DNA from: Ruoffia tabacinasalis
Lineage (GTDB): Bacteria > Bacillota > Bacilli > Lactobacillales > Aerococcaceae
Direction of reading: 5' to 3'
DNA: 64,000 bases
NCBI RefSeq assembly: GCF_042652985.1
Contig: NZ_JBHSHQ010000027.1
Coordinates: 1-64,000, forward strand
Shown here: piece after piece, positions 53,096 through 62,450 of the stretch
Numbering within the stretch: position 1 is the stretch's first letter
Layout: every line of letters starts with the position of its first letter
Made by a program: the position numbers and the translations under genes
Notes under the pieces: generated by a model
What the model saw: the letters and a program-made list of their open reading frames with translations, nothing else
Told to the model about the DNA's origin: nothing
Database searches by the model: none

Positions 53096-54469
53096 TTAAA
53101 TAAGTAAGCTTCTAATCTTATCAATATGCTCCTGTACTTTCTCAGGGGCAGGTCCACCATCCACTTGTCGGCGTTTAACACAAGCTGTTAAATCGATCGC
53201 ATCATAAATATCTTCTTCGAATAAAGCATGCTCTTCTTTATACTCTGCCAGACTCAAAGTTTCTAAGGTTTGATTTGTTTCTTCACAGTACTGAATAATA
53301 TTACCTGTTACTTGGTAAGCGTCACGAAACGGCAAACCTTTAGCCGTTAAGTAATCTGCACAATCCGTTGCATTAATGAAGCCTGTACTCGCTGCTTTGT
53401 ACATTACTTCCTTATTAGCAATCGTTTCGTCAATCATTGAAGGGAGTAATGAGAGCATCATCTTCACAGTATCAATCGCATCGAATAAACGCTCCTTCTC
53501 CTCTTGAATATCTTTATTGTATGCTAAAGGTATTCCTTTCATAACAGTTAACACGCCCATTAAATCACCGAAAACACGCCCGGATTTCCCTCTAAATAGT
53601 TCATGAATATCCGCGTTCTTTTTCTGAGGCATAATCGATGAACCCGTCGAGAATGTGTCTTTTAAGGACAGAAACTTAAACTCTTGTGAAGTCCAAATAA
53701 TCACTTCCTCACTATATCGACTTAAGTGCATGCTTAATATAGAAAATGCCGATAATAATTCCAAACTATAATCTCGGTCCGATACTGCGTCTAAACTATT
53801 ATTTGAATAATTACTAAAACCTAACAACTCCGTTGTATACGATCGATCTAAAGGAAAAGTTGTTGTTGCTAAGGCACCGGCACCTAGAGGCATTGTCTCT
53901 TTAATTCGCTTCGCAGCATCTTTAATCCGTCCATAGTCTCGGTGGAACATCTCAACATAGGCCATGAGATAATGTCCATAGGTTATTGGTTGCGCCCGCT
54001 GTAAGTGTGTGTAACTTGGCATAATCGTCTCAAGATGCTCTTGCGCTTCATCTGTGAAGGCAAGCATGACTTTTTCTAAGGCATCTATCATCCATTCAAC
54101 TTCATCTAAGGCATATATTTTCATTGCCGTAGCCACTTGATCATTACGGCTTCTACCGGTATGTATTTTCTTGCCGATATCACCTAGTCTTCGTGTTAAT
54201 TCCGCTTCGATAAAACTATGTATGTCTTCTTCATTTAAATCAATCTGAAGTGTTTGATTTGCGTATTCTTCGCGCATTGATGACAGCTCCGCAACTAATT
54301 GCTTCGCCTCGTCAGGTTCAATGATGTGTTGTTTGCCTAACATCTGGGCATGTGCCATACTTCCGCGTAAATCTGCATCAAATAATCGAATATCAATTAC
54401 AATTGATTGATTAAACTCGTAGGCCGAATTCGACATTTCCTGATGGTATTCATTACTCCAAAGTGCCAT
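53096..54469 (-). CDS. argH: Argininosuccinate lyase
   Basis: A 457-residue fumarase/aspartase-superfamily enzyme that splits argininosuccinate into arginine and fumarate. The signature GSSIMPQKKNADIHELFR is present, with HTGRSRNDQVATAMKIYALD near residue 105. It follows argG by 27 bases and is the last gene of the arg unit. No terminator with a clear T tract was seen after it. Confidence 0.96.
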   Translation of the reverse strand: MALWSNEYHQEMSNSAYEFNQSIVIDIRLFDADLRGSMAHAQMLGKQHIIEPDEAKQLVAELSSMREEYANQTLQIDLNEEDIHSFIEAELTRRLGDIGKKIHTGRSRNDQVATAMKIYALDEVEWMIDALEKVMLAFTDEAQEHLETIMPSYTHLQRAQPITYGHYLMAYVEMFHRDYGRIKDAAKRIKETMPLGAGALATTTFPLDRSYTTELLGFSNYSNNSLDAVSDRDYSLELLSAFSILSMHLSRYSEEVIIWTSQEFKFLSLKDTFSTGSSIMPQKKNADIHELFRGKSGRVFGDLMGVLTVMKGIPLAYNKDIQEEKERLFDAIDTVKMMLSLLPSMIDETIANKEVMYKAASTGFINATDCADYLTAKGLPFRDAYQVTGNIIQYCEETNQTLETLSLAEYKEEHALFEEDIYDAIDLTACVKRRQVDGGPAPEKVQEHIDKIRSLLI

Positions 54470-54496
54470 ATATCCTCTTCCTTTTCTGAATAATAT

Positions 54497-55699
54497 TTAG
54501 AGAAGTCCTAGTTTCTTTTGAATCTTAGTCGGTAACGTAATGACATTAATATATCCTTCTGCATCATGGTGATCGAATAAATCATCTTCACCAAAGCCTG
54601 AAACATCTTCGTCAAATAGTGCGAATTCACTCTTCAATCCGTGTGGTAACATATTCCCTTTGTATAATTTCAGTTTAACATCACCCGTCACAGTCTTTTG
54701 CGTATGATTCATAAAGGCTAATATCGAATCACTTGCCATTGAATACCACTGTCCATTGTAGATTAATTCAGCAAATTCAACGGCCAAGTGTTGTTTCAAT
54801 TTAATCGTTTCTTTTGTCAGCGTTAAACTTTCCAGACGTTCATGAGCTTCCATTAATAGAGTCGCTCCTGGCGTTTCATAAATCCCTCTGGATTTCATTC
54901 CAATCGTTCTGTCTTCAATCCAATCAAGGACACCAATCCCGTGTTTCCCAGCAATCGCATTTAAAGTTTCTAATACTTCATGAGGTTTCAATTCTTCCCC
55001 ATTCACAGCCGTCGCTTTCCCTTGTTCAAAAGTGATTTCAACAATCTCAGCTTCATCCGGTGTATTTTCTAAAGCATTAGTTATGTTTAGGATGCTTGAG
55101 TAATCGACCGCGTTCTTAGGACTTTCGATGTCTCCGCCTTCGTGACTAATATGCATTAAGTTTTCATCTTCTGAATAGATTTTCTCAATCGTTGATGTCA
55201 CAGGCACACCTTTTAATTCAGCATATTTAAGTGCGTCTTCACGGGATTTAATATCCCAAATACGCCAAGGTGCAACAATCTTCATCTCTGGATCGAAGGC
55301 TGCGATACCTGTTTCAAAACGAACTTGATCATTCCCTTTACCAGTACAGCCATGACAAATTGCAGTAGCACCTTCTTTATGGGCAACAGCGACCAATTCT
55401 TTGGCAATTAATGGACGAGCCAACGCAGTTCCTAGTAAGTAAGTCCCTTGGTATTTCAAGTTACTTGAAATTGCTGGATAAATGTATTCTTCAGCTAAAA
55501 CATCTGCCACATGCGGATTGTAGAACTTACTTGCCCCCGAAGCGATAGCTTTTTTCTCTACAGCTTCCCAATCTTCTTTTTGACCTACATCAACACAGAC
55601 TGCAATGATGTCCGCATCATAATTTTCCTTTAACCATGGAATTGTAATCGACGTGTCCAAACCACCTGAATAAGCTAATACAATTTTATCTTTACTCAT
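54497..55699 (-). CDS. argG: Argininosuccinate synthase
   Basis: A 400-residue enzyme that joins citrulline and aspartate at the cost of ATP. It starts MSKDKIVLAYSGGLDTSITI, with the PP-loop AYSGGLDTS, and has CHGCTGKGNDQVRFE. Its start overlaps the M20 hydrolase gene by 4 bases. With argH it makes arginine from citrulline. Confidence 0.97.
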   Translation of the reverse strand: MSKDKIVLAYSGGLDTSITIPWLKENYDADIIAVCVDVGQKEDWEAVEKKAIASGASKFYNPHVADVLAEEYIYPAISSNLKYQGTYLLGTALARPLIAKELVAVAHKEGATAICHGCTGKGNDQVRFETGIAAFDPEMKIVAPWRIWDIKSREDALKYAELKGVPVTSTIEKIYSEDENLMHISHEGGDIESPKNAVDYSSILNITNALENTPDEAEIVEITFEQGKATAVNGEELKPHEVLETLNAIAGKHGIGVLDWIEDRTIGMKSRGIYETPGATLLMEAHERLESLTLTKETIKLKQHLAVEFAELIYNGQWYSMASDSILAFMNHTQKTVTGDVKLKLYKGNMLPHGLKSEFALFDEDVSGFGEDDLFDHHDAEGYINVITLPTKIQKKLGLL

Positions 55700-56910
55700 A
55701 CTAATTCTCCTTCTAATTTCATGTTTGTTATTTTTTTGTTATATTCTATTGCAACTGTAAGTAGCATCTTTAAACCAACTATTAATACACCTTCATCGAT
55801 ATTAAATTTAGGATGATGAAGTGGATATTGCGTTTCTTTCGTATGATTATGACTGCCAATCATCGCAAAGGTTGCTGGAATGACTTGACTATAGACGGAA
55901 AAATCTTCACCGAACATATCAGGTTTTCTTTCAATGACGTTAACGTCTAAAGAATTTCCGACAATCTCTTGTAATAGCGTTGTCTTGACGTCATCGTTAT
56001 ACACCGAACGAGCACCTACTTCATAAATAAACTTATAGCCGACACCATAAGCGCCACAGATTCCTTCTAATATTTGCTTCATACTCTCTTCGATACGTTT
56101 TGGAACATCTGCATCAAAGGATCGAATATTTCCTCCAAACTCCAAAGTATCTGGAATGATATTTAAGGAAATACTATTCCCCGCCTTAATATATGTATTT
56201 GACACAACAGCAGATTGTTGTGCATCAATATGTTGCGACGGAATCTCATTGAATGCTTGAATGAGTTTACTTGCCAAGTTAATCGGGTTGATCGCTTTTG
56301 ATGGGGTCGATGCATGTCCACCTAAACCATACAAAGTTACTTTATAACCATCCGAGTTAGTTGTGACGGGACCGGTTTTAATGTCTACCGTTCCAACTTC
56401 AATCTCTGGTAAGACATGTTGCCCATAGATAAAATCCAAATCATCTAAAACACCCGTTGCCATAATTTGGCTCGCGCCACCTGGCGGTAATTCTTCTGCA
56501 TGTTGAAAGATACAATATATCTCACCCTCTAATGTGTCGTAATGATCATCTAACCACTGACATGCTGTCATTAACATAGCTGTGTGGCCATCATGACCAC
56601 ACGCATGCATCACACCGTCGTTCATCGAACAAAAGTCTAAATTTGTTAATTCTTCTTGAATTGGGAGGGCATCAATATCCGCCCGTAAACCGATTCGACT
56701 ACCCGCCTGCTTCGATTTGAATACGCCAATGACACTTGTTTGAGTAGGTTTAATAATTTCAACATGATTTAATGATTGTAGAAAGCCTTCAATGTATTCC
56801 ACCGTTTTAAATTCATTGAACGATGTTTCAGGATGTTGATGTAAAAAGCGTCTACGTTCAAGTAAGTCATCTGTGTATTGTTCTAAATCTTTTAAATTTT
56901 CAAGTGCCAT
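55696..56910 (-). CDS. M20-family amidohydrolase (N-acyl amino acid hydrolase type)
   Basis: A 404-residue metallo-hydrolase. The metal residues lie in VMHACGHDGHTAML and HAEELPPGGAS, and GGHASTPSKAINP is the dimerisation/His motif. The M20D branch includes hippurate hydrolase and N-acetyl amino acid deacylases. Located between an arginine-type binding protein and argG, it may release arginine, citrulline or ornithine from an acylated form. The exact substrate is not readable. It starts 14 bases after the binding protein. Confidence 0.85.
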   Translation of the reverse strand: MALENLKDLEQYTDDLLERRRFLHQHPETSFNEFKTVEYIEGFLQSLNHVEIIKPTQTSVIGVFKSKQAGSRIGLRADIDALPIQEELTNLDFCSMNDGVMHACGHDGHTAMLMTACQWLDDHYDTLEGEIYCIFQHAEELPPGGASQIMATGVLDDLDFIYGQHVLPEIEVGTVDIKTGPVTTNSDGYKVTLYGLGGHASTPSKAINPINLASKLIQAFNEIPSQHIDAQQSAVVSNTYIKAGNSISLNIIPDTLEFGGNIRSFDADVPKRIEESMKQILEGICGAYGVGYKFIYEVGARSVYNDDVKTTLLQEIVGNSLDVNVIERKPDMFGEDFSVYSQVIPATFAMIGSHNHTKETQYPLHHPKFNIDEGVLIVGLKMLLTVAIEYNKKITNMKLEGELV

Positions 56911-56924
56911 TGTTTTCTCCTCTA

Positions 56925-57734
56925 TTACTGTTCTTGAGCTTTACTTGCTTTTTCGATATTTTCTTCAAATACTTTATCTAAATCGCCATTTTCTTTCGCT
57001 TCTGTAATTACTTTGTCTACAACTTCTAGTAAAGTCGTATTTCCTTTTGTCATCGCGACAGATGTTCCTAGAAGTTCATTATCAATGTCAATGCCTTCAA
57101 CAACTGAAACTACATCGCCGTAATTTGTTAAGTATTGTTGAAGCGTTAAGTCTGACATGAAGATGGCATCTACCTTTTTGGCTTTTAGCCCCTCAATTAA
57201 ATCGCCGTTTTTACCCATAGATACTAATTCGATTTCAGGCATATTTTCCTTTAAAAAAATTTCTTGTGTTGACGTTAGCAGAGCGCCAACTCTTTTTCCG
57301 TTAAAATCTTCTAAGGAGTTAAAGTTATCCACTTGATCACTCGCAACAGCAAACTGACTTACTGGTTCATAATATGACACTGAGAAATCAACGACTTTGG
57401 CACGTTCTTCTGTATTCGACATTCCAGAAATAATTAAATCTATTTTATTCGTATTCAATGTTGGGATTAACGAATCGAATGCCCGGTTATCAATCACTAA
57501 CTCGACCCCAATCTCATCGGCAATCATTTGAGCTAGAGAGGCATCAATACCAACGACAACGGCTTCACCATCAACCACTTCCACCCATTCAAATGGTGGA
57601 TACTCTGCATTCATACCTACAACTAATTGACCTTTTTCTTTGATTTCTTCTAACGTCGCTGCCTTAATATTTACCGCAGAAGTTAAAAACATCCCTACAA
57701 CAAAAGCTAAAATTATTTTACTTATTTTTTTCAT
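56925..57734 (-). CDS. Basic amino acid (arginine-type) ABC binding protein
   Basis: A 269-residue family 3 binding protein. The signal peptide ends SAVNIKAATLEEI, with no lipobox. GQLVVGMNAEYPPFEW, GIDASLAQMIADEIG and DLIISGMSNTEERAKVVDFS are typical of Arg/Lys/His binders. No permease or ATPase is next to it. An arginine T-box upstream and argGH downstream strongly suggest arginine as ligand. Confidence 0.88.
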   Translation of the reverse strand: MKKISKIILAFVVGMFLTSAVNIKAATLEEIKEKGQLVVGMNAEYPPFEWVEVVDGEAVVVGIDASLAQMIADEIGVELVIDNRAFDSLIPTLNTNKIDLIISGMSNTEERAKVVDFSVSYYEPVSQFAVASDQVDNFNSLEDFNGKRVGALLTSTQEIFLKENMPEIELVSMGKNGDLIEGLKAKKVDAIFMSDLTLQQYLTNYGDVVSVVEGIDIDNELLGTSVAMTKGNTTLLEVVDKVITEAKENGDLDKVFEENIEKASKAQEQ

Positions 57735-57797
57735 TTTGATTTGCTCCTATGTTTGTTTTATTAATTAATAAATCTTTGACTACGCTTTGATGGTATT

Positions 57798-58066
57798 AAA
57801 AAAACCCCGTCTCTATCGCTGTACAAATACAACGATAGAGACGGGGTTTATTCCGCGGTACCACTCTAGTTAACTCCCCTATACGGCCATATAGGGTTTA
57901 TTCACTCTTTTTGTTAACGCTCAGACAGCGAAGCTAGCTATACATTCACTAACTTGTCTCATAAGTGCGGTTCAACTACTCTTAGATAAATAGGCTTCCA
58001 CTCTGTCCTATCTCGCTGTTACCTCGAAGTAATTTACTCTCTTATTCTTTGACTTATTTATTAACT
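57798..58066 (-). promoter_or_regulatory. T-box riboswitch with arginine (CGC) specifier
   Basis: Reading the minus strand, Stem I opens with AAGAGAGT and AGCGAGA-type elements and has GTGGAAGCC. The specifier loop reads GAAC-CGC-A, with CGC (57967-57969) coding for arginine. The antiterminator carries the T-box core AGAGTGGTACCGCGG (57853-57867). The terminator CCCCGTCTCTATCG / CGATAGAGACGGGG with TTTTTTT follows (57798-57849). Uncharged tRNA-Arg would stabilise the antiterminator and switch on the transport-M20-argG-argH operon. Confidence 0.93.
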
Positions 58067-58073
58067 TGAAATT

Positions 58074-58102
58074 ATTCTATCAACTTGCAAAGTGAAAGTC
58101 AA
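58074..58102 (-). promoter_or_regulatory. Promoter of the arginine operon
   Basis: TTGACT (58097-58102), 17-base spacer, TAGAAT (58074-58079) on the minus strand, directly before the T-box Stem I. Confidence 0.8.
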
Positions 58103-58176
58103 CACTTATATTAGAATATAATTAAAATAGCTTGAAGTGGGCCTTTTTAATTTAATAAAACTTACATTTTACTAAT

Positions 58177-58212
58177 AAAAAAACACAAGCACCAATAAGA
58201 TGCCTGTGTTTA
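58177..58212 (-). terminator. Terminator of oppBCDF
   Basis: AAACACA-GGC / GC-TTGTGTTT stem followed by TTTTTTT on the minus strand, just past the oppF stop. Confidence 0.85.
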
Positions 58213-58222
58213 GAAAGCTTGA

Positions 58223-59155
58223 TTAAATTGTTGTTTGTTGTCCAACCCATCTATCTACATCTGTCTTAGCAGCATATACATAGTGTTCAGGTCCAACTTC
58301 GTGTGTTGCTAATTCTTCTTCAAGAACTTCTTCATGAGAGTAAGCAACACGTTGACGCTTACTTTCACTGATTGGATCTGGTTTTGGTACTGCTGATAAC
58401 AATGACTTCGTATAAGGATGTACTGGATTATTATAAATCTCATCAGCGTTACCTAATTCAACGATTTTACCACGATACATAACGGCAATACGATCTGAGA
58501 TGTATTTAACCATTGATAAGTCATGGGCGATGAATAAGTAAGTTAATCCTTGTTCACGTTGGAATTGCTTCATCAAGTTAACAACTTGTGCTTGAATTGA
58601 AACATCAAGGGCTGAAATTGGCTCATCAGCAATAATGAATTTAGGCTCTAAAGCTAGAGCACGGGCAATCCCGATACGCTGTCTTTGTCCACCAGAGAAC
58701 TCATGTGCATAACGTCCCGCATGTTCAGCATTCAATCCTACAGATGTTAGCAATTCAGAGATACGGTCTAAACGTTCTTGGCTATTTTTATATAATCCAT
58801 GAATATCGAAACCTTCACTAATAATTTCCCCAACCGTCATACGCGGATTTAATGAAGCATATGGATCTTGGAAAATCATTTGAATGTTTGTTGCTAATTC
58901 TTTCGCTTCATCGTGAGAATTATCTCCACTAATGAGTTTACCATCGTAATAGATTTCTCCATCTGTAATATTGTATAAACCAATAATTGAACGGCCAGTT
59001 GTTGACTTACCACTTCCTGATTCACCTACAAGACCTAATACTTCACCTTCATAGATATCGAAAGAAATGCCGTCTACTGCTTTAACTGGATTCTTTTTCT
59101 TACCAAAATATTGCTTTAAGTTTTTAACTTCTAGTAATTTTTTTCTCTCCATCAA
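58223..59155 (-). CDS. oppF: Oligopeptide ABC transporter ATP-binding protein OppF
   Basis: A 310-residue ATPase with Walker A GESGSGKSTTGRS, signature FSGGQRQRIGIARAL, Walker B FIIADEPISALDV and switch AHDLSM. The C-terminal oligopeptide domain (NPVHPYTKSLLSAVPKPDP) is present. It directly follows oppD with no gap. Confidence 0.96.
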   Translation of the reverse strand: MMERKKLLEVKNLKQYFGKKKNPVKAVDGISFDIYEGEVLGLVGESGSGKSTTGRSIIGLYNITDGEIYYDGKLISGDNSHDEAKELATNIQMIFQDPYASLNPRMTVGEIISEGFDIHGLYKNSQERLDRISELLTSVGLNAEHAGRYAHEFSGGQRQRIGIARALALEPKFIIADEPISALDVSIQAQVVNLMKQFQREQGLTYLFIAHDLSMVKYISDRIAVMYRGKIVELGNADEIYNNPVHPYTKSLLSAVPKPDPISESKRQRVAYSHEEVLEEELATHEVGPEHYVYAAKTDVDRWVGQQTTI

Positions 59156-60211
59156 TTATGCATCTCCTTTCGATTGTGATGTATAACGATCGATACGATT
59201 CTGAATGATATCAGGAACCGGAATATGTGGTGCATCTTCGTGCATTAACCAAGACTTAACATAATGTTCGTCATTCACTTTAAATAAAGGTGGTTCTTGT
59301 TCATAATCAATTGCTAAAGCGAATTGATTACGCGGTGCAAACGCATCCCCTTTAGGCGGATCAATTAAGTTTGGTGGCGCTCCTGGAATTGTATATAAAT
59401 CCTCTTCATTATTACTATCTAAGTCCGGCATCGAACCTAGTAAGCCCCATGTATATGGATGTTTTGGATTATAATAAATCTCATTAGCAGAACCATATTC
59501 AACGATTTGACCTGCATACATTACAGCCACTTTATCAGCAACGTTCGCAACTACCCCTAAGTCATGGGTAATAAAGATGATGGCTGTATCTGTTGTTTGT
59601 TGAATTTCTTTCATTAATTCTAAAATTTGAGCTTGAATAGTTACGTCTAAGGCAGTTGTCGGCTCATCCGCAATAAGTAATTTAGGCTCAGCTGCTAAAG
59701 CAATCGCAATAACAACACGTTGTCTCATACCACCTGAGAATTCATGTGGATATTGTTCAAAGCGTTCTTCCGGATACGGAATTCCAACTAATGTTAGTAA
59801 TTCAATCGCGCGTTTTTTCGCTTCAGCTTTACTAATATCTTTACGGTGAATATTAAATACTTCAGTAATTTGATGCCCAATTTTGATTGTTGGGTTTAAA
59901 GCAGTCATTGGATCTTGGAAGATCATCGCGATATCATTCCCACGAATTTGTGTGACTTCATCTTCACTTAAATCTAAAATATTCTTACCGTCAAATATAA
60001 TTTCTCCTTGGTCATATATTCCTGGTGGTTGTGGAACTAAACGCATAATTGCGTTACTTGTCACACTTTTACCTGAACCAGATTCACCAACTATGGCTAA
60101 TGTTTCACCTTTTTTCAGTTCAAAGTTAACCCCACGAACCGCGTGTACTTTACCAGCATACGTTTTGAAAGAGATATGCAAATCTTTAACTTCTAATAAA
60201 TTATCTGTCAT
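59156..60211 (-). CDS. oppD: Oligopeptide ABC transporter ATP-binding protein OppD
   Basis: A 351-residue ATPase with Walker A GESGSGKSV, signature FSGGMRQRVVIAIAL, Walker B LLIADEPTTALDV and switch THDLGV. The C-terminal region has NPKHPYTWGLLGSMPDLD and the Pro-rich PGAPPNLIDPPKGDAFAPRN. It is 10 bases after oppC. Confidence 0.96.
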   Translation of the reverse strand: MTDNLLEVKDLHISFKTYAGKVHAVRGVNFELKKGETLAIVGESGSGKSVTSNAIMRLVPQPPGIYDQGEIIFDGKNILDLSEDEVTQIRGNDIAMIFQDPMTALNPTIKIGHQITEVFNIHRKDISKAEAKKRAIELLTLVGIPYPEERFEQYPHEFSGGMRQRVVIAIALAAEPKLLIADEPTTALDVTIQAQILELMKEIQQTTDTAIIFITHDLGVVANVADKVAVMYAGQIVEYGSANEIYYNPKHPYTWGLLGSMPDLDSNNEEDLYTIPGAPPNLIDPPKGDAFAPRNQFALAIDYEQEPPLFKVNDEHYVKSWLMHEDAPHIPVPDIIQNRIDRYTSQSKGDA

Positions 60212-60221
60212 TTATATCACC

Positions 60222-61145
60222 TTACTTCCGTAATTTAGGGTCAAGCGCATCACGTAAACCATCACCGACAGCATTAAATCCAAAGATAGTAATTGAAATT
60301 AATAATGCAGGGAATAATAGTCTCCATGGTGCTGTTAGGATCGCTTCGTTACCTTCTGAAGCCATAGTACCCCAACTTGCTAAAGGTGGTGTAACACCCA
60401 GACCAATATAACTTAAGAAAGACTCGTTAAAAATTGCAGCAGGAATTTGTAACGTCATTGTTACAATAATTGATCCCATTGCGTTTGGAATTAAGTGTCG
60501 GCGAATTAAGTGAGACGCTGATGCCCCAAGTGTTCTAGATGCTAGAACATACTCTTGAGCTTTCAACGACATAACTTCCGCACGCACGATACGAGCCATA
60601 CGAATCCAACCAGTTAGTGACAATGCAATAATCATTGGTACTAAACCTTGTTGTAATACAACTAGTAATAAAATAATGATTAATAGTTCTGGAACAGAGT
60701 TTAAGATATCACAGATACGCATCATAATATTATCAACGCGACCACCGATTAATCCAGAAACACTTCCGTAAACAACTCCTACAACTAAGTTAATAATTGC
60801 AGCAGAGATACCAATAAGTAGAGAAATTCTTGCCCCTACCCATGAACGTACGAATACATCACGTCCAAGATTATCAGTACCAAACCAAAAATCTGCTGTC
60901 GGCGGAGAGTTATATACCCCTGTTTGCTCAGCATAATCATATGGTGACAAAATTGGTACAAATATAGCCATAATTGCGATAATAGCTAAGATAACTATAC
61001 CAACAATTGCTAGTTTGTTACGAATAAAGGCACGCATAACCTCGCCCCAGAAAGAGATCGACTTCTCACTTAAGACGTCCGTATCTTCTTCGCGTCCACC
61101 AACGATTTCAAAATTCTTTTGTGAAAGCACTTGTTCTTCAGTCAT
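60222..61145 (-). CDS. oppC: Oligopeptide ABC transporter permease OppC
   Basis: A 307-residue permease with an N-terminal cytosolic extension (about 30 residues), five to six spans, GTDNLGRDVFVRSWVGARIS and the coupling loop LASRTLGASASHLIRRHLIP. It is 2 bases after oppB. Confidence 0.95.
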   Translation of the reverse strand: MTEEQVLSQKNFEIVGGREEDTDVLSEKSISFWGEVMRAFIRNKLAIVGIVILAIIAIMAIFVPILSPYDYAEQTGVYNSPPTADFWFGTDNLGRDVFVRSWVGARISLLIGISAAIINLVVGVVYGSVSGLIGGRVDNIMMRICDILNSVPELLIIILLLVVLQQGLVPMIIALSLTGWIRMARIVRAEVMSLKAQEYVLASRTLGASASHLIRRHLIPNAMGSIIVTMTLQIPAAIFNESFLSYIGLGVTPPLASWGTMASEGNEAILTAPWRLLFPALLISITIFGFNAVGDGLRDALDPKLRK

Positions 61146-61147
61146 AA

Positions 61148-62080
61148 TTAGTTGTCATCTCCTTCCAATTGAATACGTGGATCTAAGAATACATATAAAA
61201 TATCAACGATTAATACCGCTACTAATAATACAATCGCAAAGAACACTGTAATACCCATAATTAAAGTATAATCACGGTTATTAATACTTTGGACGAAGTG
61301 ACGTCCTAATCCAGGAATTGCGAAGATATTTTCAATAACGAAACTCCCCGTCAATATACCTGCAGTTAATGGTCCTAAATAAGTTACGACTGGTAGCAAG
61401 GCGTTTTTCAGTGAGTGTTTAAATACCACTCCCCATTTTTTCAGCCCTTTGGCTTTTGCTAATTTCACGTACTCTGATGTGTTTTGTTCTAATAAACTTG
61501 ACCGGGTCATCTTGGCTATATTCCCCATATACCCTAACCCAAGTGCGAGCGTTGGTAATATAACATGCATGTTCGTTTTCCAACCACTGATTGGGAACCA
61601 ACCTAATTGAAGCCCTAACTGATATTGCATGAGTCCAGCTAGAACGAATGATGGAATTGAAATTCCTAATACGGCAACGATTGTCGCAATATAATCACCT
61701 GCTTTATTGTGATACATTGCCGAAAGAACGCCTAATAATACACCAAAGCCAATCGCAAATAACAGTGAAGCTGCTCCCAGTGTCACAGATACAGGGAAAC
61801 TTTCTGCGATCATATCATTCGTTGAGCGCCCTCGATATTTCATCGATTCTCCAAAATCGAGTGTTGCAACATTTTTTACATAAGTAAAGTATTGCTCATA
61901 CCATGGATCATTTAGTCCGTAGGCTTCATTCAATTGCTCTTGAATTTGTGGTGTAACCACTTGCTGTTCAGCTGCAAAAGGGTTACCTGGTGCTAAACGC
62001 ATTAGAAAAAAAGTAACAGTTACAATGACAAATAATGACAATAGACTGTGTCCAACGCGTTTCAAGATATACTTTGCCAC
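61148..62080 (-). CDS. oppB: Oligopeptide ABC transporter permease OppB
   Basis: A 310-residue permease starting MAKYILKRVGHSLLSLFVIV, with about six spans and the coupling loop YVKLAKAKGLKKWGVVFKHS. Start is GTG 62080 with AAGGAGG upstream. First gene of oppBCDF, which lacks its own binding protein. Confidence 0.95.
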   Translation of the reverse strand: MAKYILKRVGHSLLSLFVIVTVTFFLMRLAPGNPFAAEQQVVTPQIQEQLNEAYGLNDPWYEQYFTYVKNVATLDFGESMKYRGRSTNDMIAESFPVSVTLGAASLLFAIGFGVLLGVLSAMYHNKAGDYIATIVAVLGISIPSFVLAGLMQYQLGLQLGWFPISGWKTNMHVILPTLALGLGYMGNIAKMTRSSLLEQNTSEYVKLAKAKGLKKWGVVFKHSLKNALLPVVTYLGPLTAGILTGSFVIENIFAIPGLGRHFVQSINNRDYTLIMGITVFFAIVLLVAVLIVDILYVFLDPRIQLEGDDN

Positions 62081-62125
62081 GATTTTTTTCCTCCTTATTA
62101 ATTACATCATAATTTATGACGGAAT

Positions 62126-62131
62126 ATTATA
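62126..62131 (-). promoter_or_regulatory. Candidate -10 element for oppBCDF
   Basis: TATAAT on the minus strand, directly beside the 9-bp inverted repeat at 62132-62157. No good -35 is found at 17 bases. Another TATAAT lies about 160 bases further upstream (near 62280) and could be the main promoter. The remaining gene-free sequence to 62391 holds no other feature I can support. Confidence 0.45.
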
Positions 62132-62157
62132 TCGAAATTCTTGTGATCGAATTTCGA
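62132..62157. promoter_or_regulatory. Inverted repeat operator candidate upstream of opp
   Basis: Perfect arms TCGAAATTC (62132-62140) and GAATTTCGA (62149-62157) around 8 bases. It occupies the -35 to -10 interval of the TATAAT at 62126-62131, the place of a repressor site. It does not match the CodY consensus well. Confidence 0.5.
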
Positions 62158-62391
62158 TTAGAATCATATTACAAACTGAGTGATATTAAAAATCATATTC
62201 ACAATTTAGTTCATAACGATAAATAAAACCACCACCAGAGTGCAACTTACACGGGGGTGATATATTCATTTATACATTATATCAGAAACCATTAAGAATA
62301 AAAATCTAATATGAGCATAAAATTAAGTTAATATATGATATTATTATCATAATTTCATTTTCATAAATATTGCTTATATGCACTAAAAAGA

Positions 62392-62432
62392 AAAGCCTCT
62401 ACAGAGTGACAAACTTTGTCATTGTAGAGGCT
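62392..62432 (-). terminator. Terminator of livJ3
   Basis: AGCCTCTACA / TGTAGAGGCT stem with inner GTGACAAA/TTTGTCAT, followed by TTTTCTTTTT on the minus strand. Confidence 0.9.
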
Positions 62433-62450
62433 AATTATATATTATGCTAA

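Noticed and set aside
62132..62157. CodY box upstream of opp.
   Set aside because: The repeat does not fit AATTTTCWGAAAATT well; left as an unassigned operator candidate.
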